DNA from: Chitinophagaceae bacterium
GTDB taxonomy: Bacteria; Bacteroidota; Bacteroidia; Chitinophagales; Chitinophagaceae
Reading direction: 5' to 3'
Assembly (NCBI GenBank): GCA_027489035.1
Contig: JAIYAN010000003.1
Coordinates: 1-52,824 of the forward strand
DNA: 52,824 bases
Position numbers and translations under genes: made by a program. Every line of letters starts with the position of its first letter. Within the stretch, counting starts at the first letter, position 1. Below the pieces are notes generated by a model. It was not told the DNA's origin and did no database searches. It worked only from the letters and a program-made list of their open reading frames with translations. Below are positions 36,499 through 45,475 of the stretch, in pieces.

Positions 36499-37695
36499 AT
36501 GCTAAAATTCGGACTAATCAAAGAAGGAAAAATCCCTTCTGATAATAGGGTTGCGCTTACGCCTGCCCAATGTAAATTCATCAATAAAACTCAAGATGGT
36601 ATTCAGGTTGTGGTTCAAAAGTCAAACGACCGCTGTTATTCGGATAAAGAGTATATTTCTGCTGGTATTGAAGTAAAAGATGATATTAGCGATTGCGATA
36701 TTTTATTGGGCATCAAAGAAGTACCATTAGAAATGCTAATCCCCAATAAAACATACCTTTTCTTCTCGCACACAAAAAAATTACAGCCTTACAATCAAAA
36801 ATTAATCAAAGAAATTGTTGCTAAAAAAATTACTTTAATTGATTACGAATGTCTTGAACATATAGATGGCAAACGTATTATTGGCTTTGGTTTTTTTGCT
36901 GGAGTAGTAGGTGCACATAACGGCATCATGGCTTATGGCAATAAAACTGGAGATTTTAAATTAGATAAAATCAATTCGAGCAAAAGTTTTAATGATTTAA
37001 TACACACTTATTTCGGATTGAAAATTCCAGCTATAAAAATTGCTGTAACCGGTAGCGGAAGGGTTGCTCATGGCGTTCTCGAAATCATGAACCTATTGGG
37101 CATTCATGAAGTTGAACCAGACGAGTATCTAGAAAAAACATTTTCTTATCCCGTTTACGTTCATTTAAAGGGAAGAGATTTATATCTGCATAAAGAAACC
37201 AACAATTACAACAGAACCGAATTTCATTCAAACCCGGCAAATTACAACTGTACTTTTGAGCAATATATTCCACATACGGATATTTTAATGAATGGTATTT
37301 ATTGGGATCACAACATTCCAAGATTGTTTGAAAAGGAGGCTATTCATCAACCTGATTTCAACATCAAAACCATTGCTGATATTACAGATGATATGTACGG
37401 CTCTATTCCTTGCAACCTTGGAGACTCCACAATAGAAGATCCCGTTTATGGCGTTGATAAATTAACCATGGAAAAAACTGCACCATACCTACCTAATTCA
37501 ATTGATATTATGGCCGTTGGAAATTTACCCAATGAACTGCCAAGAGATGCAAGTAGGTACTTTGGACAACAACTGATCAAGCATGTTTTAAAAGACATTA
37601 TTGATGGAAACAGTGAGATTATCGACAAAGCAACCATCATAAAAAATGGAGAACTCAATTCACATTACGCGTATATGCGAGAGTATGTGGGGTAA
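36499..37695 (+). CDS. Saccharopine-dehydrogenase-like NAD(P)-dependent oxidoreductase
   Basis: The product is 398 residues. The N-terminal region (FGLIKEGKIPSDNRVALTPAQC, then VVVQKSNDRCYSDKEYISAGIEV) is that of the alanine dehydrogenase / transhydrogenase family. A Rossmann segment follows at IKIAVTGSGRVAHGVLEIMNLLG, and the C-terminus has DITDDMYGSIPCNLGDSTIEDPVYG, close to lysine-forming saccharopine dehydrogenases. The likely reaction is reversible NAD(P)-linked oxidation of an amino-acid adduct, perhaps saccharopine in lysine metabolism. The exact substrate is uncertain. The gene is followed by a palindrome at 37704 and the repeat block that fills the gap to the NlpC/P60 gene. Confidence 0.72.
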   Translation: MLKFGLIKEGKIPSDNRVALTPAQCKFINKTQDGIQVVVQKSNDRCYSDKEYISAGIEVKDDISDCDILLGIKEVPLEMLIPNKTYLFFSHTKKLQPYNQKLIKEIVAKKITLIDYECLEHIDGKRIIGFGFFAGVVGAHNGIMAYGNKTGDFKLDKINSSKSFNDLIHTYFGLKIPAIKIAVTGSGRVAHGVLEIMNLLGIHEVEPDEYLEKTFSYPVYVHLKGRDLYLHKETNNYNRTEFHSNPANYNCTFEQYIPHTDILMNGIYWDHNIPRLFEKEAIHQPDFNIKTIADITDDMYGSIPCNLGDSTIEDPVYGVDKLTMEKTAPYLPNSIDIMAVGNLPNELPRDASRYFGQQLIKHVLKDIIDGNSEIIDKATIIKNGELNSHYAYMREYVG

Positions 37696-37703
37696 GAGGT
37701 TTG

Positions 37704-37770
37704 TGTAGGGGTTGAAAATTTTCAACCCTTACAAGAAGTTTGTGAGGTTTAAGACGTTTGAGAGGTTGGG
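37704..37770. repeat. 30-bp palindrome, copy D, joined to four 9-bp units
   Basis: The arms TGTAGGGGTTGAAAA (37704-37718) and TTTTCAACCCTTACA (37719-37733) pair along 15 bases with one G-T. Four 9-bp units follow at 37735-37770: GAAGTTTGT, GAGGTTTAA, GACGTTTGA, GAGGTTGGG. The same palindrome-plus-four-units layout is found in reverse at 52379-52445. Confidence 0.9.
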
Positions 37771-37895
37771 AATTTTCGTCTTTCGATGTGACATTTTCAC
37801 CAATGTTCATTCGGTTTTGTTAGCAATTTATCATCCAGCAACAAAAATCTAGTTCCTCGAATAAATAAGTAGAAAATTTTCACACTTTACATACT

Positions 37896-37976
37896 TCCAA
37901 CCTCTTAAACCTCACAAACCTCTTAAACCTCTCAAACGTCTCAAACCTCTCAAACGTCTTAAACCTCAAAAACCTC
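37896..37976. repeat. 9 x 9-bp tandem array, inverted relative to 37735-37770
   Basis: Nine units of the TTAAACCTC / TCAAACGTC type span 81 bp and end two bases before the stop codon of the NlpC/P60 gene. They are the reverse complement of the units at 37735-37770, so the two arrays could pair across a spacer of about 125 bp in which I see no gene. Confidence 0.9.
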
Positions 37977-37977
37977 T

Positions 37978-38712
37978 TTACTCCCCCATCCTACCCGCAC
38001 CAATAAAACGCTGCTTGTAATACCCTTCTGCTAGGCTACTTATGATTACTCCATATTTAGTGCTTGCATGTACAAAATAACCATTCATCAGATATACACC
38101 TACATGACTCACCCCACCACGTGTGTTAAAAAACACCAAATCCCCTTCTTTCAATTCCGAAGTATCTAGTTTGATACATGATTCATATTGGTCTTTTGCA
38201 GTTCTTGGCAACATCGTTCCAAATATTTGCTTGTGCAACATCCCTGAAAATCCACTGCAATCTATACCTTCACTCGTCGATCCTCCGTAACGATATGGCG
38301 TTCCAATCCAATTATCGATAAATTGATATAATGAATCATTGTTGATTCTTTCTACTTCTATGTCTAATATTTGACCATATTTGAATATTCTATTGGTGCA
38401 CATTTCAATATCATTACCCTTTGAATTATCAATGTGAGTTGTTGGAGATACAGAAATTATTGTTGAAGAAATTGACTCATTAGATATTGAATGCTTTTTA
38501 TTTTTTGAAACAATCGCCGTATCTGCTTCATTCTTTGAAATTGGATTTTTTAGCGTCAATTTTGATTGCACGCCTTTTTGCACAAATTGTATGTCTTCAA
38601 TAAACATCAGGCCATTTTTACCCGTTGAAGATTTATTGTTTTGACAAAAACCACATTCAACAAAAAAAATAAACCCAATCCCAAAAAGCAGAATGAATTT
38701 TAATTGATGCAT
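37978..38712 (-). CDS. NlpC/P60 family cell-wall peptidase (C40)
   Basis: The product is 244 residues. A signal peptide (FILLFGIGFIFFVECGFCQ) leads to a low-complexity linker to about residue 125, then an NlpC/P60 domain with WIGTPYRYGGSTSEGIDCSGF (catalytic Cys152), GGVSHVGVYL (His203) and YFVHASTKYGV (His215). The family cleaves gamma-D-glutamyl-diaminopimelate bonds in peptidoglycan peptides. A cysteine at residue 20 near the signal end could allow lipidation, but the lipobox is poor. It is divergent from dnaE across about 200 bp, in which no clear promoter was identified. Confidence 0.92.
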   Translation of the reverse strand: MHQLKFILLFGIGFIFFVECGFCQNNKSSTGKNGLMFIEDIQFVQKGVQSKLTLKNPISKNEADTAIVSKNKKHSISNESISSTIISVSPTTHIDNSKGNDIEMCTNRIFKYGQILDIEVERINNDSLYQFIDNWIGTPYRYGGSTSEGIDCSGFSGMLHKQIFGTMLPRTAKDQYESCIKLDTSELKEGDLVFFNTRGGVSHVGVYLMNGYFVHASTKYGVIISSLAEGYYKQRFIGAGRMGE

Positions 38713-38915
38713 AAGTAGCTCAAAATTATCTAAAATATCCTACATGGAAGTATAATTCATTTTGACAAATAATAATTTAATCGCATAAGATTTTTTCAAT
38801 GATTTTATTAAAATATACATTTTACCACTTAAATTTATTTCTACATTGTGGAAAAACTTAACCAATTCTTTTCCCAAACAAAACGATATTTGTTGTTTGC
38901 TTTTATACCTTAATT

Positions 38916-41900
38916 ATGAAGTTTAGCCATTTACATGTTCATACCCAATATTCGCTTTTAGATGGAGCGGCATCTATCAAAAACCTATATAAAAAGGCGA
39001 TAAAAGATGGTATGCCAGCACTTGCGATTAGCGATCATGGAAACATGTTTGGCGCTTTTGAATTTGTAAAAGAAGCCTACAATAATTTAGATGCTAATGG
39101 CAAACCTTTAGTCAAACCCGTTGTTGGCTGCGAGTTTTACATCACACAAGATAGAACACGCAAAACATTTAGTAAAGAAGAAAAAGATCCTCGACACCAT
39201 CAAATTTTATTGGCAAAAAATGAAATTGGATATAAAAATCTGGTAAAACTCACCTCCCTTGGGTACATTGAAGGCATGTACTCCAAATATCCAAGAATCG
39301 ACAAACAACTTATACATAAATACCACGAAGGCCTTATCGCTACTACATGCTGTCTTGGCGCCTTGGTACCTCAAGCCATTTTAAAACATGGCGAAGAAGA
39401 AGGTGAAAATGAATTCAAATGGTGGCTAAATATTTTTCAAGATGATTATTATGTCGAAATTCAGCGACATGGTATGGCCGAACAAGACAAAGTAAATCAG
39501 GTATTATTAAAATTTGCAAAAAAATACAATGTAAAAGTAATTGCCAGTAATGACAGTCACTATGTAAATCAAAGTGATTTTAATGCGCACGATATTTTGC
39601 TTTGTATTAACACTGGGGAAAAACAAAGTACGCCTGCATCACGCGAGTTCTCAGATGATGACGTGATGACGAAAAACAAAAGATTCGCATTTCCAAATGA
39701 TCAGTTTTATTTTAAAACTACTGCGGAAATGTCTGAGGTGTTTCACGACTTACCTGAAGCCATTGATAACACAAATGAGATTGTAGATAAAATTGATTTA
39801 CTCGATTTAAAAAAAGACATCTTACTTCCAAACTTTGTTGTACCTGCAAATTTCAAATCCCAAGATGAATACTTAGCAAGCATTACATGGGCAGGTGCCA
39901 AAAATCGTTATCAAATTTTAACCCCAGAAGCCGAAGAGCGCATTCAATTTGAATTGGGCGTAATTGAAAAAATGGGATTTGCGGGTTACTTTTTAATCGT
40001 AAGTGATTTCATTCGTGCGGGAAGGGAAATTGGCGTATTTGTTGGGCCTGGTCGTGGTTCGGCTGCAGGAAGTGTAGTGGCTTATTGTATTGGCATCACC
40101 AACATCGACCCTATAAAATACAATTTACTATTTGAGCGTTTTTTAAATCCGGAGCGTAAATCAATGCCCGATATTGATACGGATTTTGATGATGAAGGCC
40201 GACAAAAAGTGATTGACTATGTTGTTCAGAAATATGGTAAAAATCAAGTTGCTCAAATCATTACTTACGGCACAATGGCGGCTAAAAGTAGCATTGCCGA
40301 TGTGGCGCGGGTTATGGATTTGCCGCTTGCAGAAAGTAGAGCAATAAGTAAACTCGTTCCTGAAAAACCAGGTATTAATTTAAAGCGATTGCTCACTGCT
40401 CCAATGACCATCAAAGATGCGAAAGCTGGCGAAAAATCGTTGGAAGAAAAAGAACAATTGGGTGCCGAAGATTTTGAGTCGGTAAAAAAATTAAGAGAAA
40501 TATATAACGGCAATGATTTACCAAGTCGGATTTTAAAAGAAGCTGAAATTCTTGAAGGTTCGGTTCGAAATACAGGCATTCACGCAGCTGGAATAATTAT
40601 CGCTCCTCAAGATCTTACCGATTTAATTCCAGTTGCTACTTCCAAAGAATCAGACCTTTGGCTTACACAAATTGAAGGAAATACCATTGAAGAGGCAGGC
40701 GTTATTAAAATGGACTTTTTAGGATTGAAAACCCTTAGCATTTTAAAAACAGCACTTGCCTTAATAAAACAAAATCATGGTGTAGATATAGACATTGATA
40801 ATATTCCTTTGGATGATGCTGAAACATACAAGCTTTATCAGCAGGGAGATACAAACGCTACGTTCCAGTTTGAGAGTGCGGGCATGCAGAAACATTTACG
40901 TGATTTAAAGCCAGATAAATTCGATGATTTAATTGCAATGAATGCCTTGTATCGTCCAGGCCCAATGGCGTACATTCCAAGTTTCATTGCGCGTAAACAC
41001 GGAAAGGAAGCCGTGGCTTATGATGTGGAAGACATGAAAGAATATTTGGAAGAGACTTATGGTATTACTGTTTATCAAGAACAGGTAATGTTGCTTTCTC
41101 AAAAGCTTGCTAGTTTCAGTAAAGGAGATGCGGATGTCTTGAGAAAAGCGATGGGTAAGAAGCAGATTGCTACACTGAATAAAATGAAAGTTCAATTTAT
41201 TGAAGGGGCTACAAAAAAAGGTCACCCTAAAGATAAGTTGGAAAAAATCTGGACAGATTGGGAAGCATTTGCACAATATGCGTTTAACAAATCCCATTCC
41301 ACTTGCTATGCTTTTGTAGCGTATCAAACTGCTTATTTAAAAGCCCACTACCCAAGTGAATATATGGCGGCTGTGCTTAATCATGCCGGAAGCATTGAAA
41401 AGATCACTTTTTTCATGGAAGAATGTAAACGTATGGGATTGGTGGTTTTAGGGCCTGATGTAAATGAATCAAACAGTGGCTTTGCCGTAAATAAAAAAGG
41501 AGAAATCAGATTTGGTTTTAGTGGATTAAAAGGAGTTGGTGAAAACGCAATTGAAAACATCATTGAAGTAAGAAAAAAAGCAGGACATTTTCCCAATATT
41601 TATGATTTTATAAAGCGCGTAAATTTAAGAGCTGTGAATAAAAAATCGCTCGAAAATTTAATTTATGGCGGTGCGCTGGATTCTTTTACAGACTTACATC
41701 GTGGACAATATTTTTATCAAGCACCCGGAGACACCACGAATCTAGATAAAATAATCAAATTTGGCTCGGTGTTTCAAACACAAGCCACCAATGTAACCAA
41801 CTCTCTTTTTGGCGATTTGCAAATGCCGGATATTATGCCGCCAAAACTTGCACCTTGTGCACCTTGGCAACTTACAGTGCAACTCGATTACGAAAAAGAG

Positions 41901-42536
41901 GTTACGGGCATGTTTATTAGTGGTCATCCCTTAGACAACTATAAATTTGAATTCAAGCATTACAACATTTCTTCTATCGCGGATTACAATACAGTAAAAA
42001 ATCAAATCAATGAAAATCCAAGTAGTCGAAATTTCAGACTGGCTGGATTGGTCATTGGTGCACAACATAGATTATCTAAACAAGGAAAAAACTTTGGTAT
42101 TTTAAACTTAGAAGACTTTTCTGGAAAAACAGAGTTTATGCTATTTGGCGAAGACTATGTGAAATATGTAAAATATCTTGAAATAGGCACTATTGTTTTA
42201 ATTGAAGGCGGATTTAAACAACGTTTTGCTACCAGTCCTTTTGAATTTAAAATATCAAAATTCCATTTATTGGAAACAATAAAAACGAGTCTCACAAAGC
42301 GATTAACGATTGAATTGGATCCACAATTTATAGATCATGAACTGATTGAATTCTTGGAAACAAACATGAACAAACATCCAGGAAATACATCCTTAAATAT
42401 CAACATATTGGATTTTGAACATGAAAAGAAAATCGGCTTAACAACCATTGGAAAAGGAATTTCTGTAAACGATGAATTGATCGAGTTTTTGGATGAGAAT
42501 AGACAGTTAAATGTCATTGTTTCGCTAAATACCTGA
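38916..42536 (+). CDS. dnaE: DNA polymerase III subunit alpha
   Basis: The product is 1206 residues, the replicative polymerase. The N-terminal PHP domain opens with FSHLHVHTQYSLLDGAASI and keeps ISDHGNMFG and SNDSHYVN. The polymerase core has GPGRGSAAGSVVAYCIGITNIDP and the catalytic aspartates in MPDIDTDFDD (Asp419, Asp421), then NALYRPGPMAYIP, TYGITVYQEQVMLLSQK and AYAFNKSHSTCYAFVAYQTAYLKAHYP. The C-terminal half has the helix-hairpin-helix region (FGFSGLKGVGENAIENI) and an OB fold (FRLAGLVIGAQHRLSKQGKNFG). The length and order match the DnaE1 type. trxA follows 127 bases downstream under its own promoter. Confidence 0.98.
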   Translation: MKFSHLHVHTQYSLLDGAASIKNLYKKAIKDGMPALAISDHGNMFGAFEFVKEAYNNLDANGKPLVKPVVGCEFYITQDRTRKTFSKEEKDPRHHQILLAKNEIGYKNLVKLTSLGYIEGMYSKYPRIDKQLIHKYHEGLIATTCCLGALVPQAILKHGEEEGENEFKWWLNIFQDDYYVEIQRHGMAEQDKVNQVLLKFAKKYNVKVIASNDSHYVNQSDFNAHDILLCINTGEKQSTPASREFSDDDVMTKNKRFAFPNDQFYFKTTAEMSEVFHDLPEAIDNTNEIVDKIDLLDLKKDILLPNFVVPANFKSQDEYLASITWAGAKNRYQILTPEAEERIQFELGVIEKMGFAGYFLIVSDFIRAGREIGVFVGPGRGSAAGSVVAYCIGITNIDPIKYNLLFERFLNPERKSMPDIDTDFDDEGRQKVIDYVVQKYGKNQVAQIITYGTMAAKSSIADVARVMDLPLAESRAISKLVPEKPGINLKRLLTAPMTIKDAKAGEKSLEEKEQLGAEDFESVKKLREIYNGNDLPSRILKEAEILEGSVRNTGIHAAGIIIAPQDLTDLIPVATSKESDLWLTQIEGNTIEEAGVIKMDFLGLKTLSILKTALALIKQNHGVDIDIDNIPLDDAETYKLYQQGDTNATFQFESAGMQKHLRDLKPDKFDDLIAMNALYRPGPMAYIPSFIARKHGKEAVAYDVEDMKEYLEETYGITVYQEQVMLLSQKLASFSKGDADVLRKAMGKKQIATLNKMKVQFIEGATKKGHPKDKLEKIWTDWEAFAQYAFNKSHSTCYAFVAYQTAYLKAHYPSEYMAAVLNHAGSIEKITFFMEECKRMGLVVLGPDVNESNSGFAVNKKGEIRFGFSGLKGVGENAIENIIEVRKKAGHFPNIYDFIKRVNLRAVNKKSLENLIYGGALDSFTDLHRGQYFYQAPGDTTNLDKIIKFGSVFQTQATNVTNSLFGDLQMPDIMPPKLAPCAPWQLTVQLDYEKEVTGMFISGHPLDNYKFEFKHYNISSIADYNTVKNQINENPSSRNFRLAGLVIGAQHRLSKQGKNFGILNLEDFSGKTEFMLFGEDYVKYVKYLEIGTIVLIEGGFKQRFATSPFEFKISKFHLLETIKTSLTKRLTIELDPQFIDHELIEFLETNMNKHPGNTSLNINILDFEHEKKIGLTTIGKGISVNDELIEFLDENRQLNVIVSLNT

Positions 42537-42591
42537 CAATAAATGCATAAAAACTATGCACAAATTAAAATTAGAATTGTGGATATGTCAA

Positions 42592-42623
42592 TTGTGCCGA
42601 TGAAAATATTGGACATAAATTTG
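42592..42623 (+). promoter_or_regulatory. Putative promoter of trxA
   Basis: A TAAATTTG box (42616-42623) matches TAnnTTTG, and a TTG (42592-42594) lies 21 bases upstream as a possible -33 element. It leaves a leader of about 40 bases before the trxA ATG. Confidence 0.5.
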
Positions 42624-42663
42624 CAATCATAAATACATACATTAAAAATTAAAATAAAAAACT

Positions 42664-42981
42664 ATGGCATTAGAATTTACAGATTCAAACTTTAAATCAG
42701 AAGTATTGGATTCAGCGCAATTATCGGTAATTGATTTCTGGGCAGAATGGTGTGGCCCTTGTAGAGCAATAGGTCCAGTTATTGAAGAATTGGCGAAAGA
42801 ATACGAAGGCAAAGTAAAAATTGGCAAAGTAAACGTAGATCACAATCCACAAATATCAATGGATTATGGCATTACAAGCATCCCAGCAATATTATTTGTA
42901 AAAGGTGGTGTTGTTGTAGATAAATTGGTTGGCGCTCAACCTAAAGCAAACTTTGTAAAAAAGATTGAATCTTTAAAATAA
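42664..42981 (+). CDS. trxA: Thioredoxin
   Basis: The product is 105 residues. The redox motif WCGPC is at residues 29-33 (Cys30, Cys33) within VIDFWAEWCGPCRAIGP, and the cis-proline loop is YGITSIPAILFVKGG. It reduces disulfides of cytoplasmic proteins such as ribonucleotide reductase. Length and sequence are those of a standard single-domain thioredoxin, with no signal peptide. It has its own promoter and a strong terminator (42994-43026). Confidence 0.97.
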   Translation: MALEFTDSNFKSEVLDSAQLSVIDFWAEWCGPCRAIGPVIEELAKEYEGKVKIGKVNVDHNPQISMDYGITSIPAILFVKGGVVVDKLVGAQPKANFVKKIESLK

Positions 42982-42993
42982 TTTTAAACACTT

Positions 42994-43026
42994 AGCCCGC
43001 AATTTAAAACTGCGGGCTTTTTTATT
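42994..43026 (+). terminator. Rho-independent terminator of trxA, possibly bidirectional
   Basis: A perfect 8-bp GC-rich stem, AGCCCGCA / TGCGGGCT, with a nine-base loop, is followed by a T-rich tract. It lies 13 bases after the trxA stop codon and 22 bases from the end of the convergent kai-linked gene. Confidence 0.92.
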
Positions 43027-43047
43027 ATTAAAGCAATCAAAACAAAA

Positions 43048-43500
43048 TCACTTTGAAATATTGGTGTAAAAAGACCAGATTTCGATTGAAAAAAACCATG
43101 CTGCGATTAAATTGGCAATTGCTAAGATTGCAGTGAACACCATTAAATAAAAGGTATACTTTCTAGAATCATTTTCTACTTTTTGAATCCGATTAGACTC
43201 TCGATTTATCATAATCGTTTTTTCAACATAACCACCATTGTTTCTAAATACAAGTCCCTCAATTGAAATTACAAGTGGATCAATCGACTTAACATATTTA
43301 TCCAAAAAAAGCGAATAGATTAGAATATTAATCTCCCAATCTTTCAATCCAAATTCTGCTTTAACTTGATCATATACAATCTGTTTTGTTGGACTCGAAT
43401 TTTCATCTGAATAGAAATTTAATTTATTATAAATGTCTTCATATTCTTTTACCAATAATTCCAAAATGAAATCCAATTCTTTGTTGTAGTTTTTTTGCAT
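43048..43500 (-). CDS. Small C-terminally membrane-anchored protein beside kaiB
   Basis: The product is 150 residues. The first 110 residues are soluble and look like a winged-helix-type fold: helices around ELLVKEYEDIYNKL and VYDQVKAEFGLKDWEINILI, then the strand pair PLVISIEGLVFRNNGGYVEK, a pattern shared by many small Bacteroidota proteins. A membrane segment (FYLMVFTAILAIANLIAAWFF) near residues 118-138 follows. It starts 13 bases after the kaiB stop on the same strand, so it is probably the third gene of the kaiC-kaiB transcript. Any role in clock output is speculation from position. Confidence 0.68.
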   Translation of the reverse strand: MQKNYNKELDFILELLVKEYEDIYNKLNFYSDENSSPTKQIVYDQVKAEFGLKDWEINILIYSLFLDKYVKSIDPLVISIEGLVFRNNGGYVEKTIMINRESNRIQKVENDSRKYTFYLMVFTAILAIANLIAAWFFSIEIWSFYTNISK

Positions 43501-43513
43501 AAAATCAATCTTT

Positions 43514-43792
43514 TTAATTCATCAACAAATCAGATTTAAATAATTCCAAGTTAGACATATCTCCTACTATGCTTATTTCTGGCAATGGATTCTTTCTTTT
43601 CAAAATAGGTAAGGCAATAATGTTTTCATCAATAGCCAATTTCGGATACTGAAGTACATCAATGATTTCCATATCATAATTTGATTGTAAAAAGATGTCT
43701 AAATATTTTTTACAATTAAAGATTGCCTTTTTTGCCAACAACCCCTCGCCTGAAACAAACAATGAAAATCTATATAATGCTTTACTGTCCAT
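43514..43792 (-). CDS. kaiB: KaiB-like protein
   Basis: The product is 92 residues from the ATG at 43792. It has the KaiB thioredoxin-like fold signature: YRFSLFVSGEGLLAKKAIFNCKKYL, then MEIIDVLQYPKLAIDENIIALPIL and ISIVGDM at the family's usual spacing. This aligns position for position with cyanobacterial KaiB ([40 protein letters not shown]). An ATG at 43840 would add 16 residues and overlap kaiC by 17 bases; the shorter start matches the family N-terminus better. KaiB binds the CI ring of KaiC. It lies directly after kaiC, in the reverse of the cyanobacterial kaiB-kaiC order. Confidence 0.9.
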   Translation of the reverse strand: MDSKALYRFSLFVSGEGLLAKKAIFNCKKYLDIFLQSNYDMEIIDVLQYPKLAIDENIIALPILKRKNPLPEISIVGDMSNLELFKSDLLMN

Positions 43793-43823
43793 TTTAAAAT
43801 ATTTTTTTAAGTCAATGACAATC

Positions 43824-45341
43824 CTATGTAATATTTCCATTTAAAACAGCTCCATTATTTCTATTCTCTAGAATTGCATGATTTTCAATTTTATCCAATT
43901 CATAAATATCGATGCCTTGATTTGAAATCTCAAAAGCTTTCACCTCCTTTGAATGTGGCATACCCCTCGATTTTAAAATATAAATGATCCGATTGCGTTT
44001 ATTTTCAGTAACAATATCCTCCACCATTAACCATGTATCTACCATAGATGAAATGCCTTCATCACTTGGATTTATTGTAACAGATTTCAAAGTAATTGCT
44101 GCTGTAAACATTACAGATATCTGTTGGGTTTTTAAATAGTCAATAAACCGTGTCAGCATACCTCTAACATCACTATTAGGCCCTTCTGTCATTAAATTTG
44201 TAACAGGATCCAAGATTATTACATCTGGTTTTTCGATTTCAATGAGCGCCTTAATGCGCATAAAATGCAACTCTAGATTTTGTAAAGTTGGTCGTGCATA
44301 ATAGAAAATCAAATTGTTTGAAGTAACATATTTTTCCAAATCAATGCCTATTGATTTCATGTTTCTCATAATTTGTTTTGATGATTCCTCAAACGCACAG
44401 AACAAACATTTTTTATTGTTTTCGCAATTGCTTTTTGCAAAAAATGCGGTTAAACTTGTTTTCCCAGTTCCCGCCGACCCCGATATCAAAATACTGCTTC
44501 CAACAAAAAAACCTTTATTATCAAGCATCGCATCTAAATTTTTAATTCCACTAGAAACTCGTTGATTGCTGATGTTGTATTCAATTAAATTGGTTGCAAT
44601 TGGAAAAACATTCATCCCTTCATTATCGATAATAAATGGATATTCATTATTGGCATGAAATGAACCTCGGTATTTCATAATCCGCAAACGTCTAGTTGAT
44701 ATTTGATTAATGATGCGATTCGTTAATTCAATGACACAATCCGCCACATTTTCTTCCAATCCTAATCGTGTTAAATAAATATCCCCTTGTTCTGCAGTGA
44801 TAACGGCTGTAATGTTTTTTTCTTTTAGCCAAAAAAATAATTTCTTAAACTCATTTCTCAACATATTGATATCCAAATTTGTAAACAACGTATCCAACGA
44901 ATCCAATACAATTCGTTTGGCATTAATGGCATTCATGGCATGTTCTATACGCACAAACAAACCATCAATATTATACTTCCCAGATTCATGCATTTCATAT
45001 TGAGCAATATGTAGATGTTCGAAATAAAGCTTTTTGTTTTTAACCAGCTCATCAATATCAACATTGAAATTTGAAAAGTTAGTTACCAGTTCAGATGTTT
45101 TTTCTTCAAAGGTCATAAACACCCCATTTTCCTGGAATTGATTTACTCCGTTTAGTAAAAAATGCATCGACATAAATGTTTTACCAGTCCCAATGCCTCC
45201 AACTAGTAAGGTTGGCCTATTTTTGGGTAACCCACCAAACGTAATTTCATCGAAGCCACAAATTCCTGTTTTTGTTTTTTCAATGGTACTAGATAAATAT
45301 GCTGATTTTACATTTTGTTTAGATTTCAATGTTAATTCCAT
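43824..45341 (-). CDS. kaiC: KaiC family double-ATPase clock protein
   Basis: The product is 505 residues with two RecA-like domains. CI has Walker A GGIGTGKT (48-55) and catalytic Glu79-Glu80 in TFEE. CII has Walker A GSAGTGKT (288-295) and Glu318-Glu319 in AFEE. At the CII autophosphorylation site the sequence is S426-D-E-G-I-S431-S432, so the cyanobacterial Ser431-Thr432 pair becomes Ser-Ser and Thr426 becomes Ser; even the numbering matches Synechococcus KaiC. The C-terminal tail is short and unlike the KaiA-binding tail. No kaiA is present in the window. It is first in a kaiC-kaiB-membrane protein run. The family times or scales cellular processes; the output here is unknown. Confidence 0.94.
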   Translation of the reverse strand: MELTLKSKQNVKSAYLSSTIEKTKTGICGFDEITFGGLPKNRPTLLVGGIGTGKTFMSMHFLLNGVNQFQENGVFMTFEEKTSELVTNFSNFNVDIDELVKNKKLYFEHLHIAQYEMHESGKYNIDGLFVRIEHAMNAINAKRIVLDSLDTLFTNLDINMLRNEFKKLFFWLKEKNITAVITAEQGDIYLTRLGLEENVADCVIELTNRIINQISTRRLRIMKYRGSFHANNEYPFIIDNEGMNVFPIATNLIEYNISNQRVSSGIKNLDAMLDNKGFFVGSSILISGSAGTGKTSLTAFFAKSNCENNKKCLFCAFEESSKQIMRNMKSIGIDLEKYVTSNNLIFYYARPTLQNLELHFMRIKALIEIEKPDVIILDPVTNLMTEGPNSDVRGMLTRFIDYLKTQQISVMFTAAITLKSVTINPSDEGISSMVDTWLMVEDIVTENKRNRIIYILKSRGMPHSKEVKAFEISNQGIDIYELDKIENHAILENRNNGAVLNGNIT

Positions 45342-45414
45342 ACTTATATATTTTTAAGCAATGAAAGTATTTTTAAATAAAACATTGACTAATGACAATT
45401 ATCAGTGCATTAAA

Positions 45415-45442
45415 TGAAAAAAGTCTTCCATGAGGAAGACTT
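45415..45442 (-). terminator. Terminator of the sulfatase/lyase operon
   Basis: The perfect 9-bp stem AAGTCTTCC / GGAAGACTT with an ATGA loop is followed on the minus strand by T6. It lies 34 bases after the stop of the last sulfatase gene and insulates the operon from kaiC. Confidence 0.88.
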
Positions 45443-45475
45443 AAACTTATTGGTTTACAATAAACGAACGGCTAA

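Noticed and set aside
37896..37976. Possible CRISPR array
   Set aside because: Units are contiguous 9-mers without spacers, and there are no cas genes in the window.
43824..45341. RadA or DnaB-type ATPase instead of KaiC
   Set aside because: Two RecA-like domains with paired Glu-Glu sites, the phosphosite layout with matching residue numbers, and the adjacent KaiB make KaiC clear.
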